Source: Vespula vulgaris (lineage: Eukaryota > Arthropoda > Insecta > Hymenoptera > Vespidae). From it: a DNA stretch of 64,000 bases. Where the stretch lies: NCBI RefSeq assembly GCF_905475345.1, contig NC_066608.1, positions 310,001-374,000 on the forward strand. The letters run 5' to 3'. Below, piece after piece: positions 49,054 through 61,458 of this stretch. Position 1 is the first letter of the stretch; each line of letters begins with the position of its first letter. The notes beneath the pieces are model-generated. The model searched no databases, had not been told where the DNA came from, and was given only the letters and a program-made list of their open reading frames with translations. The position numbers were made by a program, and so were the translations under genes.

Positions 49054-52000
49054 TCTATCTTTTCTTGACTCTTCTACTTATTTCTTGTCTCCTCTCTTAC
49101 CTTCGCTCGTAGCATGCGAGCACCGGTGTTAGCAATTAAGGGCATTCGATAATGATGAAACTGCATGGAATCAAGAAGTCTTAGTCGCTTGAAAGATGAA
49201 ATCTGTCATTGTCAGTCGTTCATCATATAATTCGCACGATCTAAAGAGTAAAATACGATCCTGAAAAGTGTTTCAAATCTTTTCTAACGTCAGTCTAACA
49301 ACATTAACGACGTAAGAGCTCGAGAGACACAAAGTGAAGACCGTCGTTTCGTTAAAGTCCATGATATTAGCTCGTTAGGCTACTTTTTGCGATACAATAT
49401 GCAGTTGTATGATACCGAAAGCAAAAAAATATAATATTAGCGATACGTCTGTGTCTCTCTTTCTCTCTCTACTTGAAGGATAAATTTTCGAATAATTTAG
49501 ATGAATATCGATGCGAGAGGATAAAATGAGAGGAAAAGATAAATTTTTCAATCTAAAATCGAAAGACTTATTCGAAACTAAATGTATTTGTTGAAGGATT
49601 CCAATTCGATCAAAGTTTGAATCGTCGTTGATGCTTTTAGGTAGGACGGCTGCGCCTGGAGCACCTCGCCTGGATTTTTACCCTCTCTTTTTACCTCTCC
49701 CATTTTTCTCCCCTTTCATCTCTACTTCACACACGGGGTAGTAGCACGTGCTCTATTCTCAGCTTCGCCGGCAGTCGATACGCTGGATTTTCGAGGGTAA
49801 AAAAGCAACGTACCGCCGCGGGGACGAATCTAAAAAGCGGGACACACATGGGATTACGCGAGGCGAAAACGAACGGGATAGGGTGCATTTTGTTCCCTTT
49901 CTCTTGTCCTAGAAAACGCGAACTCGGACGTGAAACCGTGAACGTGCCAAAAACGAGGTCTATCCGTCTATCACGTCTTTCGTTTCGTCGCGTTATACGA
50001 GTAGATCTATCTCTATCCAAGAAGCAACAGGTGTAAGACGACGAGTCTCTTGGTAAAGAATACAGTGAAATACGGAGTAAGAAGATTGGAGGAAGGAGCA
50101 ACAAAAACTATTTAGAACGAACGGAGAAAAATTATTTCAATTAAAAGTAAAGTATGAAAAAGAATGGTAGACACGATTTCTTCTCTTTTTCGATGCGCAA
50201 CGAGCACTCGAGCATGAAGCGAGAACACCTTTGCATCGAACCGTAATCTGCAAGAGATTAATAATGCTTTCTTATAAACTAAAGCTTAATTTTTCAATCG
50301 TTTCGGTAAAAAATCGATACTCGGCGTTTGCTTATTCGACTAAAAAGAAAGTAACGCTTTAGAAGAAAGAGAGGAACGAAGAAAGAGAGAAGGGTGATGG
50401 ATTATAATGGCCGTGTTGCATAACGTGTCGTTGACCACGCGGTTGGATTACTCACGTCTGTTCCTTCGATGACCTTGGATCACAATCGGCCGTTTAACTG
50501 GACACGGCTAGAACGTGCCCTTTCGAGGCTGCCCACTGTACCTACCAAGCAGTCCTGGTCCGACGCGATCATCGGCCTGTGGAGGATTATGGGAGGGCAA
50601 TGCACCTCTCTTCTCTCGACTCCTCCTTCTTCTCCTTCTCCTTTTCCTTTTCCTTCTTCAGGACGATTCCGTACTCTCGATCCTTCCCGCAAATCGATCC
50701 TCCGTCGATAACTCCACGAGTCTTACGTTGATTCATCTTCTTTTCTACTTTCTTCTCTTTCGTAACTACGTACGTATGTGCTTGGTTTGAATTTCTTCAT
50801 ATATCTGCGATACACCGTGCGAAGTTAAAACGTGAACCGTTGCGAAATAAATTCGACGACATCTACGTACGAACGATGCGATAGGACGGAATAGAACTGG
50901 CTCAATGAGACGCGTAACAACAATCTTCCACGGATTGTAAATAGTAGTTTCATTCAAAAGTGTATCATGTATTTCTTATCTACGTTATATATCCTAGATA
51001 TGTTGTCTTTTTTTTTGTATCGTTCTGCCTAACTCGCGTACTACAGAGAAATAACAACTTTTTTTCTCCTTAGAAGAAATGCTATACGTGTATAAAAATA
51101 AACATCCAACGTATCTCGTAACCGTATCGTCTATCTCTTTATATATATTATAAATATGAAAAAACGATGTTGTAATGACGAAAATTTATATATTATTTTA
51201 CGTATCAATTATAGTATTTTTTAACGTTATTGTCGTGCATTGATTAGCCATTTTAATATCATCGAGCAGACAAAGAATCTGTGCTTGTGCCATACACATT
51301 TGCTTTTCCATTCGAATCGATCGAGCGACAGAAATGCATTCGCATAACGAGCTTAATCTAGTCGGCGAGGATCGTCTCGAAGATTTTGCATAATGTATAT
51401 ACTCTTACCTTATCTTCGTGAACCGACGCTAATTAACAAAATGAATTACGGTTCGGTAGATTCTAATTCTGGTATTTTCCACCGTCAAAATTTTATGAGA
51501 CATCCAAATCGATAATTCATTAAAAATTATTTTTACTATAAAAATGAAATAATTGCATTATAAAAATGATACGTAACGAATAAAGCAAAAATAACTACTA
51601 ATATGTATGTAGAGCCACGAAACTGCGCAAACTGATTTAGTTACTCGAGCACGAGCTAGAGTCGCAGAACTATAAAAAAGAAATAAAACTTTTCCTAACA
51701 GTAAGGATATTAGTTTTTTGTTTTACTATGCATGGAATGGGAAAAGATATGCTAAGAAGCTGACAATGAGATCTTAAGTCCGGAAATACTCACATATACG
51801 ATAGAAGCGGAAATACGACAGGTGACGCGCGCCTAATCGAATCAATCTTCTTCCAGGAAGGTTCTATCTCGCTGTGCAGAGGAGTGACATCGACTAATTA
51901 ATAAAATAAATCAACGGATGAAGGTGCAATGACCCCAGTGCATCGAGGAAAGACGAAAAGGTAGAGAGGGTGAATTCGAAGGGTGAGTTTAGGAGAGGAG

Positions 52001-52130
52001 GAGGAACGTCGGACGTTGCTTCGCTGTCGGATCATTGTCAAATTACAAAGATCAAGAATATCTAATGGACGCGCCATATCGCTTTCCCCCACCGTATAGT
52101 TTCCCCTTAACCTCCTCCATTACGACGAGC

Positions 52131-52166
52131 CACCACCACCACCACCACCATCACCATCACCACCAT
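52131..52166 (+). repeat. (CAC/CAT)n triplet repeat
   Basis: Twelve CAY triplets in a row. One frame would give poly-His, another poly-Thr, but neither extends into a convincing protein. Confidence 0.7.
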
Positions 52167-53270
52167 GATGCTACGTGGAAAGGACGATATCCAGGCGGCG
52201 TGCGCTGATGGCGTCAGCGTCGTCTTGGCACGACGCCGACGCATCGCGCAGAATCGCAACCCTCTTCTCTCGAACGCGAAGCAACCCCTACTTGATATCC
52301 ACCTGCAATCCTTCCGTGGACCTCCGAAGTTACGTCATTCGAGTTTCGGACTCCGAGGGCGATGGTAGCCCTTCGCTTCCGATCCCATTTCCGTTTTCGA
52401 GAGAGAGTCTTCTCTCATATCGTCATTCCAGTGAGTCTTGCTTTATCCTCGGCCTAACCTCGGCTATTCCGTTTCTCAGGACTCGCTTCCTTTTCCAAAG
52501 CCTTTTTCTAATTCTATCCTTCTCTTTGATCATCAGTGTTCTTCGATGAAGTATACTACGTTTAAATTATTCGAAGAAAGGTTTGCGTCTGTAGTTCACA
52601 ATTCTCGAGATGCGAAGATTTCGTTTTCGTTCATCCTTTGCTTTAACGTCTTCACCTAGATTTGTCTCTTTGTGTGTGAACAACGTACGTACATCTTTAC
52701 ATTCTATTTTTTCTATCAAATCAATTTCTTCTGTACTAATAACAGTTATTTACGTAGGATTCTTCGCATCTCCCATCACAAATTAATTCTCTCCACATGT
52801 TCGTCTTTAACAGCTAGCTGTTCTAGTTGAAAATGTCACTTTCTTATTTACTTTTTATTATTAATATACTAATTCTCAATATTATTCTTCTAGATTGGAA
52901 AACTATGTATCAATGTACATACTACTTACATATCAGTTCAATCAGTGATGTAACGATTTTCTCCATCGAAGGTATGTATGCTGGATGTTGGAAATGATCG
53001 AGAAGTAAACAATCGATATGTACTTTGAACGTTCAAGTTAAATATTCGACTTACTATGGATGACGTCTAAAAAGATTACAATCGAGAAGCTAATCCTTCT
53101 CTTACAAACTCCTGTTTTCCCGCCTTATGACATCGAAACTTTTCAAGGATAAATCAAAGGTATGAAATTTTCTTTAAATTGATAATCTTAAAAAGACTTA
53201 TTAATTAATAATGATATTTTTCTATTGCAAGTGCTGGGATCATCTTTATCTATTCTTCTTCTATGAAAAT

Positions 53271-53352
53271 GCTCTTTATGCTTTTGATTGTTGCTCAGAA
53301 AGCCTTGAAAACAATACTGGCTTTCGGGCAATAATCATAATCACGGAAGAGC
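53271..53352 (+). ncRNA. mir-315: mir-315 precursor hairpin
   Basis: The segment folds into a long hairpin. The 5' arm at 53282-53303 starts TTTTGATTGTTGCTCAGAAA, which I recognise as mature miR-315-5p. The 3' arm GGCTTTCGGGCAATAATCAT (53319-53338) pairs with it across a loop of about 15 bases (TTGAAAACAATACT). Outer stem GCTCTT at 53271-53276 pairs with GGAAGAGC ending at 53352. miR-315 is an arthropod microRNA; in Drosophila it promotes Wingless signalling by repressing Axin and Notum. It lies in a gene desert with no host gene visible, so it is probably processed from a long non-coding primary transcript on the plus strand. Confidence 0.95.
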
Positions 53353-54510
53353 AAAGATTCGTCCTCTCGATCAACGTCTGACTGTCATTTAAATCGTCGT
53401 TAAACCTGAGAAAGGAACATTGTCCTCATTTGCCTGTCATAAACTCAGCAAAAGCAGATGTATGACTTCTTTATTGCGAACAATATAATATAGACATTAA
53501 GATTTATTATAAGTTATTTGTTAAATGTACTGTGTCTGGGTATATATGGACTTTCCACTCGCATTATCATTGTTTCTGAAATGTATGTATAATATGGACA
53601 AGTATCGATTATATTAACAAGGTTAATTATATAATAATCCTATTAAATTCTAAGTTATACAATTGTTTGAATTCATCGATTTTCATCTCAAAGGGCTCGA
53701 TTATTATCTCCGAATGAAAATATGTACATTTTTTATGTTTGTAATAAGTATCACGAATCTTTTATACATAAGTTAGAAAAATTATTATCGTAATACAAAT
53801 AAATCCTTTACATAGACCAATATGGTGGTCATAATAATTTTCCTATGCTTGTAACTGATAATATGTATCGAAAGCTATAAATATTTCTGAAATAAACATT
53901 TTATAATAATACATTTAATCATAAACTTCTACATTTCGTTGAAATCCTTTCCTAGAAAGTGCAAATTTTACAAAATGCAATGTATATAGAGAATTTGTAC
54001 ATTGATTTATAAAAAATCGAATATACTAGTAGCACAGGAATGTTGAATCGTCGATAGATTTCAACCTACTTGAATCGAGGTCAATATTTACTCATCTAGA
54101 TATCTAAATACCATTTACTTGAACAAATTATTGTCTATCTCGAGCACGTTACTAGGGAACGTAGAATATTCCTATTTCATGTGCCAAGGATAACGTGCCA
54201 ACAAACTGAAAGAAGTCCAAGGCGCTGTTCAAATTGTCTTTTGCAGTATACAGATTGAAATAGTATATGTTGCACTTCAACAGGTGTCAAATATTGAATT
54301 TATTCAAACTCGAACTATTTCGAGAAGATTTCCTCATCATTTTTCTTATCGAATAGATTTTGAATTACTGGAGAGAATAGTGCAACTTTTCTCAGTAACA
54401 CGGAATCATTTTTGATGATGTTAATCCATCGAGTCATAGATTTCTTCTACGTTATAGATTATTTGAAAAGAGGATAGTAGTTTATATAATTTTTAATCCC
54501 GATATTAATT

Positions 54511-54578
<68 letters not shown>

Positions 54579-56700
54579 GGAGAAAAGATCAATGAACTGT
54601 TTGATCTTCTACGTTTGGATAGCGTCTTTGAAACGATATCGAAAGCCAATACAACAGTGCCTTCGCTATTCAAAGTCGAATAGCTTTCCAGCTTTAATTA
54701 CGCTCCATGCTCGTCGAACGTACTTTTGAAACGAGGAAATTTTTTATATAACTCGAAATCGTTATCAATCTTACGATAGTTTTTCGATACGAAAGGATAA
54801 TTCCTATTAAAACTCGATTAACCTTCTGTATTTTTCTATCCTCTTCGATCGTTCTTGCGAAGCAAGAATCAGACATACGTCATATCGAGAAGTTTCTTCT
54901 ATCGGTAGGCCATTAATATCGCGGTGCGTAACGTCAATGCCGGCGCGCCTCGACGTATGTTTTTCGAGAACTGCCAAAAGTCGAGACAACAAGGGTTGGC
55001 AGACGAGGAATGGGTCGGTTTGCGAGAAGGTGCGAGCGAATCTACTCCGATTCGCGAAAGATCAACGGAGTGGCCGATAGAAGAGGAGGGTGAGGAGAGA
55101 AAAAGAGAGAGGGAGGAGAACAACAGTATCGTCGGGCAACAGTGCATTATTTAAATTTTAAAAGCATTTCAAAGTTTTCCCTTAATTTTGCCGTCTAGTT
55201 AACCGATGCCCGTTCTACACCTGCATAGGTAAATCGTGGCTGAGGGTGAGAGGAAAAGAGGGGAGATGCCGACGCGGAGATGGAAGCAGGTTGACAGATT
55301 GACGTTTGGTCGCGCCCGTTCAGCTCCTGCTGATGAATATTTTAGGTTTCTAGCTTCGCCTGTCAGTCGTCGGTGAAACAGAGAACGAGAAAGAGAGATA
55401 GATGGATAGATAGGTAGATAGCTGGAAAGAGAGATAGAAAGAGAGGGAAAGAGAAGGCGAAAAGGATAAAACAAATGTGAGTGAGAAGATAGGACGCGCA
55501 ATATGGGGAGGAAAAGAGAGGATTCTATGTATAGAGACGGTGCCCCGACGAACTTTCGACCCGAAATGACCCGAGAAAGATGCAGACGCTTCCACGACTA
55601 TCACTCCTCATCCCCCTTTACCCTGTCCTGTCTCACCTTTACCATTCGTAATGATCGCCCCTAATCCGGGCTATCAATCGATTGTACTATGAATATCAAG
55701 AAATTACATATTTACATACATAAGGAAGATACATATAAGGTAGATACACGTATATGTATCTTCCCACCTATTTTCATTTTTACGTATCTGCGGAAATAAA
55801 ATAAAAAAGAAACTCTTGCGAATATTCTATTTGTTTGACCACGATGATAATTCTTAAAATACATAAGCTTTATTCATTTTTAATTCCTTCCTTCATTTTG
55901 TAATTATACACTTTTTTAAAGAAATTTACGTAAAGTCTATTTACCTTATTTAACGTAAAGATACATTGAAATGTTCAATCTACGATTGCGAAAGTCGAAT
56001 AAAATGACGGTAAATTCGATGACAGTGTCGGAAGTGGAGAGTAGTTAAATCACAGGCGTAATGCACACACAACAGATGAAACTGACACCTACCGTGGACA
56101 TCCATTGTCCATCATTGAATATTCATGGACCGTGAAAAGGGGTTGTCGAACGGGGGTCAGATTCTTGAAGTGTATGTTACGTGTCGAAACTGACCGATAA
56201 ATCTTTTATTTAAAACAATGACATTCGCGCACACGTCATCGAATTCGAAATATTACTCTTTCTATTTTTGCTGTTAACATCTTTTTGATATCTACGAATA
56301 TTTTCGAATATTTCATTGATAGCCGTTATAAAACGATCAAAGATCGATCAGGATGTCGTTGACCTCGTATATTCAACGGTTACGCCACCGACGTATTTTT
56401 TAATAATAGACTAAATTAATTAAAACATCGCGAAAAGCTCGTGTTAGTCTCTACGTTAATTGACAGAATGCAGAAATAGATAGCGCGGTGCAAAGCGGAT
56501 GGTATTCATTAGGCGCAATCGTGAAAGTTCAAAATATTTCCAATAGGATTCCTCGAACATCGAAAATTTTATTTCAAACGTTTATATATCATTTTGATAT
56601 GTTTAACGAAACGTCACGGTATCGGCTATTTGGAGTGTATTATTTCTAATTCTATTGCATTCGATTTCAAATCTTATGATTCCCATCGCGTATTTGTATT
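53353..56700. other. Gene-poor DNA between mir-315 and THUMPD3
   Basis: No supportable gene. The stretch immediately after the hairpin (to about 53,470) is less AT-rich than what follows. 54,900-55,650 is CpG- and GA-rich like the other GC blocks. Confidence 0.5.
54514..54578. repeat. (AT)n(AG)n compound microsatellite
   Basis: About 40 bases of AT repeat run directly into about 24 bases of AG repeat. Confidence 0.9.
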
Positions 56701-56720
56701 CAGGATCACATGACTTTTTG

Positions 56721-56741
56721 TCACGTGAGATGTGTCACGTG
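56721..56741. promoter_or_regulatory. Paired CACGTG E-boxes upstream of THUMPD3
   Basis: CACGTG occurs at 56722-56727 (within the palindrome TCACGTGA) and at 56736-56741, 14 bases apart and about 80-100 bases before the THUMPD3 ATG. CACGTG is the canonical site for Myc/Max, USF and MITF/TFEB-type bHLH-Zip factors. Confidence 0.5.
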
Positions 56742-56820
56742 TTAAATGTATGTAGTTAGATGGGATGTGCAGCAGATAACCTAATTTATACTTTTGTATA
56801 TATTAATATAAAAAAAAAAG

Positions 56821-56993
56821 ATGGATAACGCTGAGAATTCCAGTTTATACGGTCTTTTTCAAGAATCATTAACAGACGATAATCTTTTTATGATTGGAAC
56901 AAGCGTAGATACAGGTGAAATAATAATATAAATTATCTAATTACGTGGTAATGATCATAACCTACGATAAGCACATACGGGTAATACAATGCC

Positions 56994-57049
<56 letters not shown>

Positions 57050-58625
57050 TTTATGTACAGGTTTTGAATGGGAAGCAATCGATGAATGTAGAGAGAAAAT
57101 AAATAAACATCTTCACGTTGTTAAAGAACGTGGAAACATTTATTTCAATGTCCCTTGGGATCAATTAGTCAAGGTAATTGTTCACTGATGTGCATTATGT
57201 ATTTTTATTTAAAACTGTCAAGCTCTTGAACATCATTTTCAATATACATTCTAGGTACAAGAAATGAGATCTATAGATAATATATTTATAGTTGGAAGCA
57301 TACTTAAACTTATGTTTGATGGAATCAATAAAGAAGCCGATTTAAAATTATGTACAAATGTTGTACATAATAATGTGAAGTTGGAAAAGGCATTAAATGC
57401 TTGGAAAAGCATTACTCAATTCCCAGGAAAAGTCTATCCAACTATTAATGAATATGAAGAGGCACTAAAACATGATAAAATTTTTGATAACTTAAAAGCT
57501 ACAAGTTCTAAAATCAGAAAAAGAGGACAGAATCCAGCTGATGCAGAAATTAATGATGTTTTAAGATATAGAGTAACTTGTGAAAGAATTGGTACACATA
57601 GCTTTGAATCTCCTGAAGCTGCTAGAATTATAGGAGGAGAATTACAAGATAAATATCATTGGCTAGTTGATTTATCTACATATCATTTGGAAATAATCTG
57701 TAAAATAATTAAAAGTAAACTTTATTTTATCATTAAACTTGTCCAACTCTATGATACATTTAGATCTTAAGTTATCTTTTTTGTTTGTAATTAGATGAAA
57801 TAGTGACACAACTGCGTATTACACATGAATCTAAACATCATAGAAATATTATGCATTTTGGACCAACTACACTAAGAGCTACCATATGTTACAACTTATT
57901 AAGATTGGCACATCCAAATCCAGGGGATATCATAATTGATCCTATGTGTGGAAGTGGTTCTATTCCTATTGAAGTATGTTAGTTTTAAGCAAAATTAAAT
58001 ACTATATATATTTATCATTTTACAAAATTAATATAATTTTTAGGGAGGATTAGCCTATGAAAATTCATACATGTTATGTGGAGATAATCATACAAAGGCT
58101 GTGCTAAGATCAAAATCTAATATAAATATCTCCTGTCCTAAATCTAAAGTCGATTTAACACAGTGGAGTGTTTCTTATTTACCACTCTTAAATTCTTCTA
58201 TTGATATTGTTGTAACTGATATGGTATCTATAAATATTATTTTTTTTCTACATTATTACGTATAATGAAATTCAGAAATATACTAAATGCATTTTGTAGC
58301 CTTTTGGGAAACGCAGTGGTAAAATATCAGACAATAGAGTGCTTTATAAAGAGTTCTTACTGCAGTTAGGTCGAGTTGTGAAACCTATTACTGGTCGATT
58401 AGTATTGCTAACGTATGATAGACGTAGTTTTCATCTAGTAAGTCTTAAGCATATAAAAATAATACTTTCAATTAATCACTATGTAAATTAAATGTTCCTT
58501 ATATTTTATAGGCATTACAAAGAGCTGGTAACTTATTCAGGGTAACAAAAATGTTAGGTGTTAATGTAGGAGGACTACATGCTGCTGTATACGTATTAAA
58601 ACGAACAAAAATAGAATATAAGTAA
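56821..58625 (+). CDS. THUMPD3: THUMPD3-like tRNA guanine-N2 methyltransferase
   Basis: Seven coding exons (56821-56914, 57061-57173, 57255-57714, 57795-57973, 58044-58223, 58300-58437, 58512-58625) join in frame for 425 residues. The N-terminal part and exon 3 (to about residue 220) carry the THUMP/ferredoxin-like RNA-binding region. The Rossmann-fold methyltransferase follows: RRNI-like HHRNIMHFGPTTLRAT, SAM-binding motif I DPMCGSGSIPIE (271-282), and catalytic motif DMPFGKRSG (341-349). The C-terminus VNVGGLHAAVYVLKRT matches human THUMPD3. The human enzyme with TRMT112 makes m2G in tRNAs. The exon 3 donor was chosen at 57714 (AAAA|GTAAAC) because this restores the human spacing; a donor at about 57,699 also keeps frame but would drop five residues. 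An AATAAA lies at 58666-58671. Confidence 0.92.
57001..57050 (+). repeat. (AT)25 microsatellite beside a splice acceptor
   Basis: A perfect AT run in THUMPD3 intron 1. It ends about 10 bases before the TACAG acceptor at 57060 and replaces a normal pyrimidine tract. Confidence 0.9.
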
Positions 58626-58814
58626 TTAAAATGACATACGAGTAACGAACATACGATTACAAAACAATAAAACTAATTAATTTTTTAAACAATTAAATTT
58701 TTGTTTAAAAATCTATTGGAGTTCAATGTTTTTTTATATAAATCACTAAAAGTAATTTTCTATATTTTTTTATACTGTTAAATTATATAAGTAAAAAAGA
58801 TAATACCAATAAAT

Positions 58815-60015
58815 CTATAAGAAAAATTTTCTTCTGCTGGTTTCCATCTCGTGTCGTCGCCCTTGAATAAGCCATTCATAATCTCCATATTTACTATCAA
58901 ATGTACCATGTTGTAATGATTTTAATTTTAAAGTAAATCGTGGACCTAACTCTCTTAATCTTGGTTTACCTGTTTTCAAATTGAACTCATACCTGTCAAA
59001 GCAAATGTTTATTTAATTTTAAACATACAATATACTTTTTTTGTATTTCTCTTTAGCTATATATGGTATCTTGATAAATTACCTATGATGTCTAAAAAAT
59101 ATATAATCTCTTTGATTATGAAAAGTTACAACTCTTCTACCCTTAAATTCGGGCTCATAATGAAATAATGCACCTAACATCCTTCCTATAGTATATCCCA
59201 AACGAGTTGTAAAATTAGTTAATATAACCTCCGGTCTATGCTCTGTAATTTCTTTATGATTACGTCTTAATTCAGGTGTGATTTTAACATTACTCAATTT
59301 AAAGTACGCTGTTGGTCCATCAGGCAAATGAATTATTAACATTCCATCTAAAATATCATTAAAAAAATCAATGATTATCTGTGTAAAAATCTACTTTTTT
59401 TATAATTATAATTTTAATAAAAAAAAAAATACTTGGTACACAGCGATCTTCATTGATTATAATTAGATCTGTAAAATTTCTAGTAATAGCACTTTTAACC
59501 ATTTTTTTAACACCAGAACGATTCCTATATAAAGATATAGAATTAGGTATCATTCTTGTAAGTTCTCTACCAAAAATTCTGGTCTTCCTTGTTGGATTAT
59601 CAGAATACGTTATCAAAATCTTAGGCTCATATTCTTTTCTATAATATGCAGCAAATTCATCATGCTCCAAATCAATTTTAACTTCTTCATTTTCTTCATC
59701 ATCCAAATCACCAACTATTGCAGTTTCATCTTTTTCTCTTAAACTTTCTATCGTATGTGGTACTTGCTTTGGAGCACCTTCTTGTATTCTATTCTTTTTT
59801 GCTTCCTTTTTAGCTTTTGCTTTTTGTTTTAACAGTTGTTTACATTTTTCGTACCTAACAGCTTTACATTTAATATGATTGAAATTACTTTCAGATGGCA
59901 ACATAACCTCTGCAGATTGACTCGTTGATGTACTTGAATTATTCTCTTCCACTGCATTTTCTTTCTTCTTTTTGGGACGACTTAGAGGATTTTTCTTTAA
60001 ATTTTTAATCTTCAT
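58815..60015 (-). CDS. RPF1: Ribosome production factor 1 (Brix domain)
   Basis: Three coding exons (60015-59433, 59347-59083, 58992-58815) join in frame for 341 residues, near the human length of 349. The N-terminus is Lys-rich (KNPLSRPKKKKE) and contains an RYEKCKQLLKQKAKAKKEAK helix, followed by an acidic linker. The Brix domain spans about residues 135-320: PKILITYSDNPTRKT, GRELTRMIPNS, FTDLIIINED, GMLIIHLPDGPTAYFKLSNV, LTNFTTRLGYTIGRML, HNQRDYIFFRHHRY and ELGPRFTLKLKSLQHGTF. RPF1 is a nucleolar factor of large-subunit assembly. Its 3' end faces THUMPD3 with only 189 bases between stop codons. A CACGTG E-box lies about 60 bases upstream of the ATG. Confidence 0.95.
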
Positions 60016-60073
60016 TTTGTATTTCTTTATTCAATTCGTAAATAAAATATATATTTCAATACTCCCTGCGAAA

Positions 60074-60079
60074 CACGTG
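60074..60079. promoter_or_regulatory. CACGTG E-box upstream of RPF1
   Basis: A canonical E-box in AAACACGTGCC about 60 bases before the RPF1 start codon. A further CACGTAC-like half lies just beyond it. Binding is inferred from the motif. Confidence 0.4.
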
Positions 60080-60656
60080 CCACGCACGTACATATATCTA
60101 ATTTAACCTAACTACTATTTGACATACTACAAACTAAGTACATAGATATATATATTTTCATAGCACTTCAGTATGGTAACGGTTGAATGATTTAATTATA
60201 TAATTATAATGTCATAAATATCAATTTGTAAAAAGATACGACCATAAAACAAAACTTTCTCTAAAGGGATATTTCGGCAGGAATAGATTTTCTGATACTT
60301 GATTGGTTGAATCAATCATTTGAAAATTAAATTTGATTGGTTGATTTTCAAGAGCTTCGATTAATCGAACTGCGATTAATCGATTGTGAGTTGCAATACA
60401 CAAAGCTTATCTTAAGAAATTCTTTCATACAAGTATTTAATTAGATCCTTTTAAGAAACAAGTATAAACATTGTCTTATACAAAATAATATTGAAACTTT
60501 TCATACACAAAATATTCATTAGAATAACTAACAGTTAAATTGAAAAAAGTTATCATTGTCGATAGATATATTTTCATCTTACTGAAGTATTATCAAATTA
60601 ATCAAAATTAATGATATATATCATTGTCAATGATATAAGTGCAGTTTGAAGTTTAA
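60080..60656. other. AT-rich spacer between RPF1 and BET1
   Basis: This holds the upstream DNA of RPF1 and the 3' UTR of BET1, both on the minus strand. Nothing else is recognised. Confidence 0.5.
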
Positions 60657-61153
60657 TCATTTAAATTTTAGAACTATCCATAATACAAAAAATACTGCTA
60701 TAGAAAAAAGAAATAAATATAGAATATAATAATTATGACCAGCTTTAGCTAATCGTAAAACACGTCCAACAGATGCACCTAATGATCCACTAGTTCTTTC
60801 AAAATCATCATCCTAAAATAATACAAATTATAATTGTATATTTAAAAAAAGATGTTACTTCAGTAGCATAAAATAATAATAAATATCTAATGTAGTTACA
60901 AACCATTCCACGTAAGACTTTCTCTTGATATTTCACTTCGGTTCCTATATCAATTGATAATGATTTAAGAGCATTAATTTTAGTACTTAATTCCTCTGTC
61001 ATCTTTTCATTTTCATCTTCGAAAGCATTGTGACTAGATGTTGTCGGCAAAGGCTCATAGTTATAACCTCCTTTAAGGATGATCAAGTTAAAATAAAATA
61101 ATATTTGTATATTTGCGTATTTAGCTTTACTCACCCGAATGGGATCTTCTCAT
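60657..61153 (-). CDS. Bet1: BET1-like SNARE (Golgi vesicular membrane trafficking)
   Basis: Three coding exons (61153-61135, 61070-60904, 60812-60657) join in frame for 113 residues, against 118 in human BET1. The first exon encodes only MRRSHSG, matching the MRR start of human BET1. The SNARE motif runs about 27-82: NEKMTEELSTKINALKSLSI, then EVKYQ with the zero-layer Gln at Q55. A single C-terminal membrane anchor (YILYLFLFSIAVFFVLWIVL, 91-110) ends one short basic tail. BET1 is the Qc-SNARE of ER-to-Golgi transport, working with Sec22, membrin/GOSR2 and syntaxin 5. The tiny 19-base first exon is supported by the GTGAGT donor, phase and homology. Confidence 0.93.
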
Positions 61154-61458
61154 TTTATTCGCTATTTTGAAGCTTTAAAAATAATATATTTTATTGTGGA
61201 ACTATTTAATTATTTTATAGGTTTGTAACACAAATATTGTTGATATAAAATACAACATCAATGTAAAAACTGCAAAAATAATAATTGCTAATAAATATTC
61301 AATAATAATCAACAATTAATTTAGTACAATATATATTAAACCATCATCTACCTACATCTATAAATTAATAATCACTATTTTAGAATTACTATGATACAAT
61401 CAACTCAGAAGGTTATGTGTCATTATTCTACTCATAATTTAATATTTATCTCATTCCC

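Larger units (their letters stand above)
42891..53270. other. CpG-rich, microsatellite-rich desert upstream of mir-315
   Basis: Composition switches to more GC- and CpG-rich DNA, as in the first 10 kb. (GAGC)n occurs at about 43,095-43,120 and (CT)n at 49,021-49,045. Apart from the small ORF at 45427 I cannot support a gene. Longer frames, for example at 46917-47330 and 50469-50711, have no recognisable family and no splice support. Confidence 0.55.

Noticed and set aside
50469..50711. 80-codon frame beginning MTLDHNRPFNWTRLERALS
   Set aside because: The first half looks protein-like, but it dissolves into a CT-rich Ser/Pro tract and has an equally open antisense frame. There is no supporting signal, though it is worth a conservation check.
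52131..52166. Poly-His coding exon, as in some transcription factors
   Set aside because: The CAY run ends at a stop within about 40 bases in the His frame and has no upstream coding continuity. It is treated as a triplet microsatellite.
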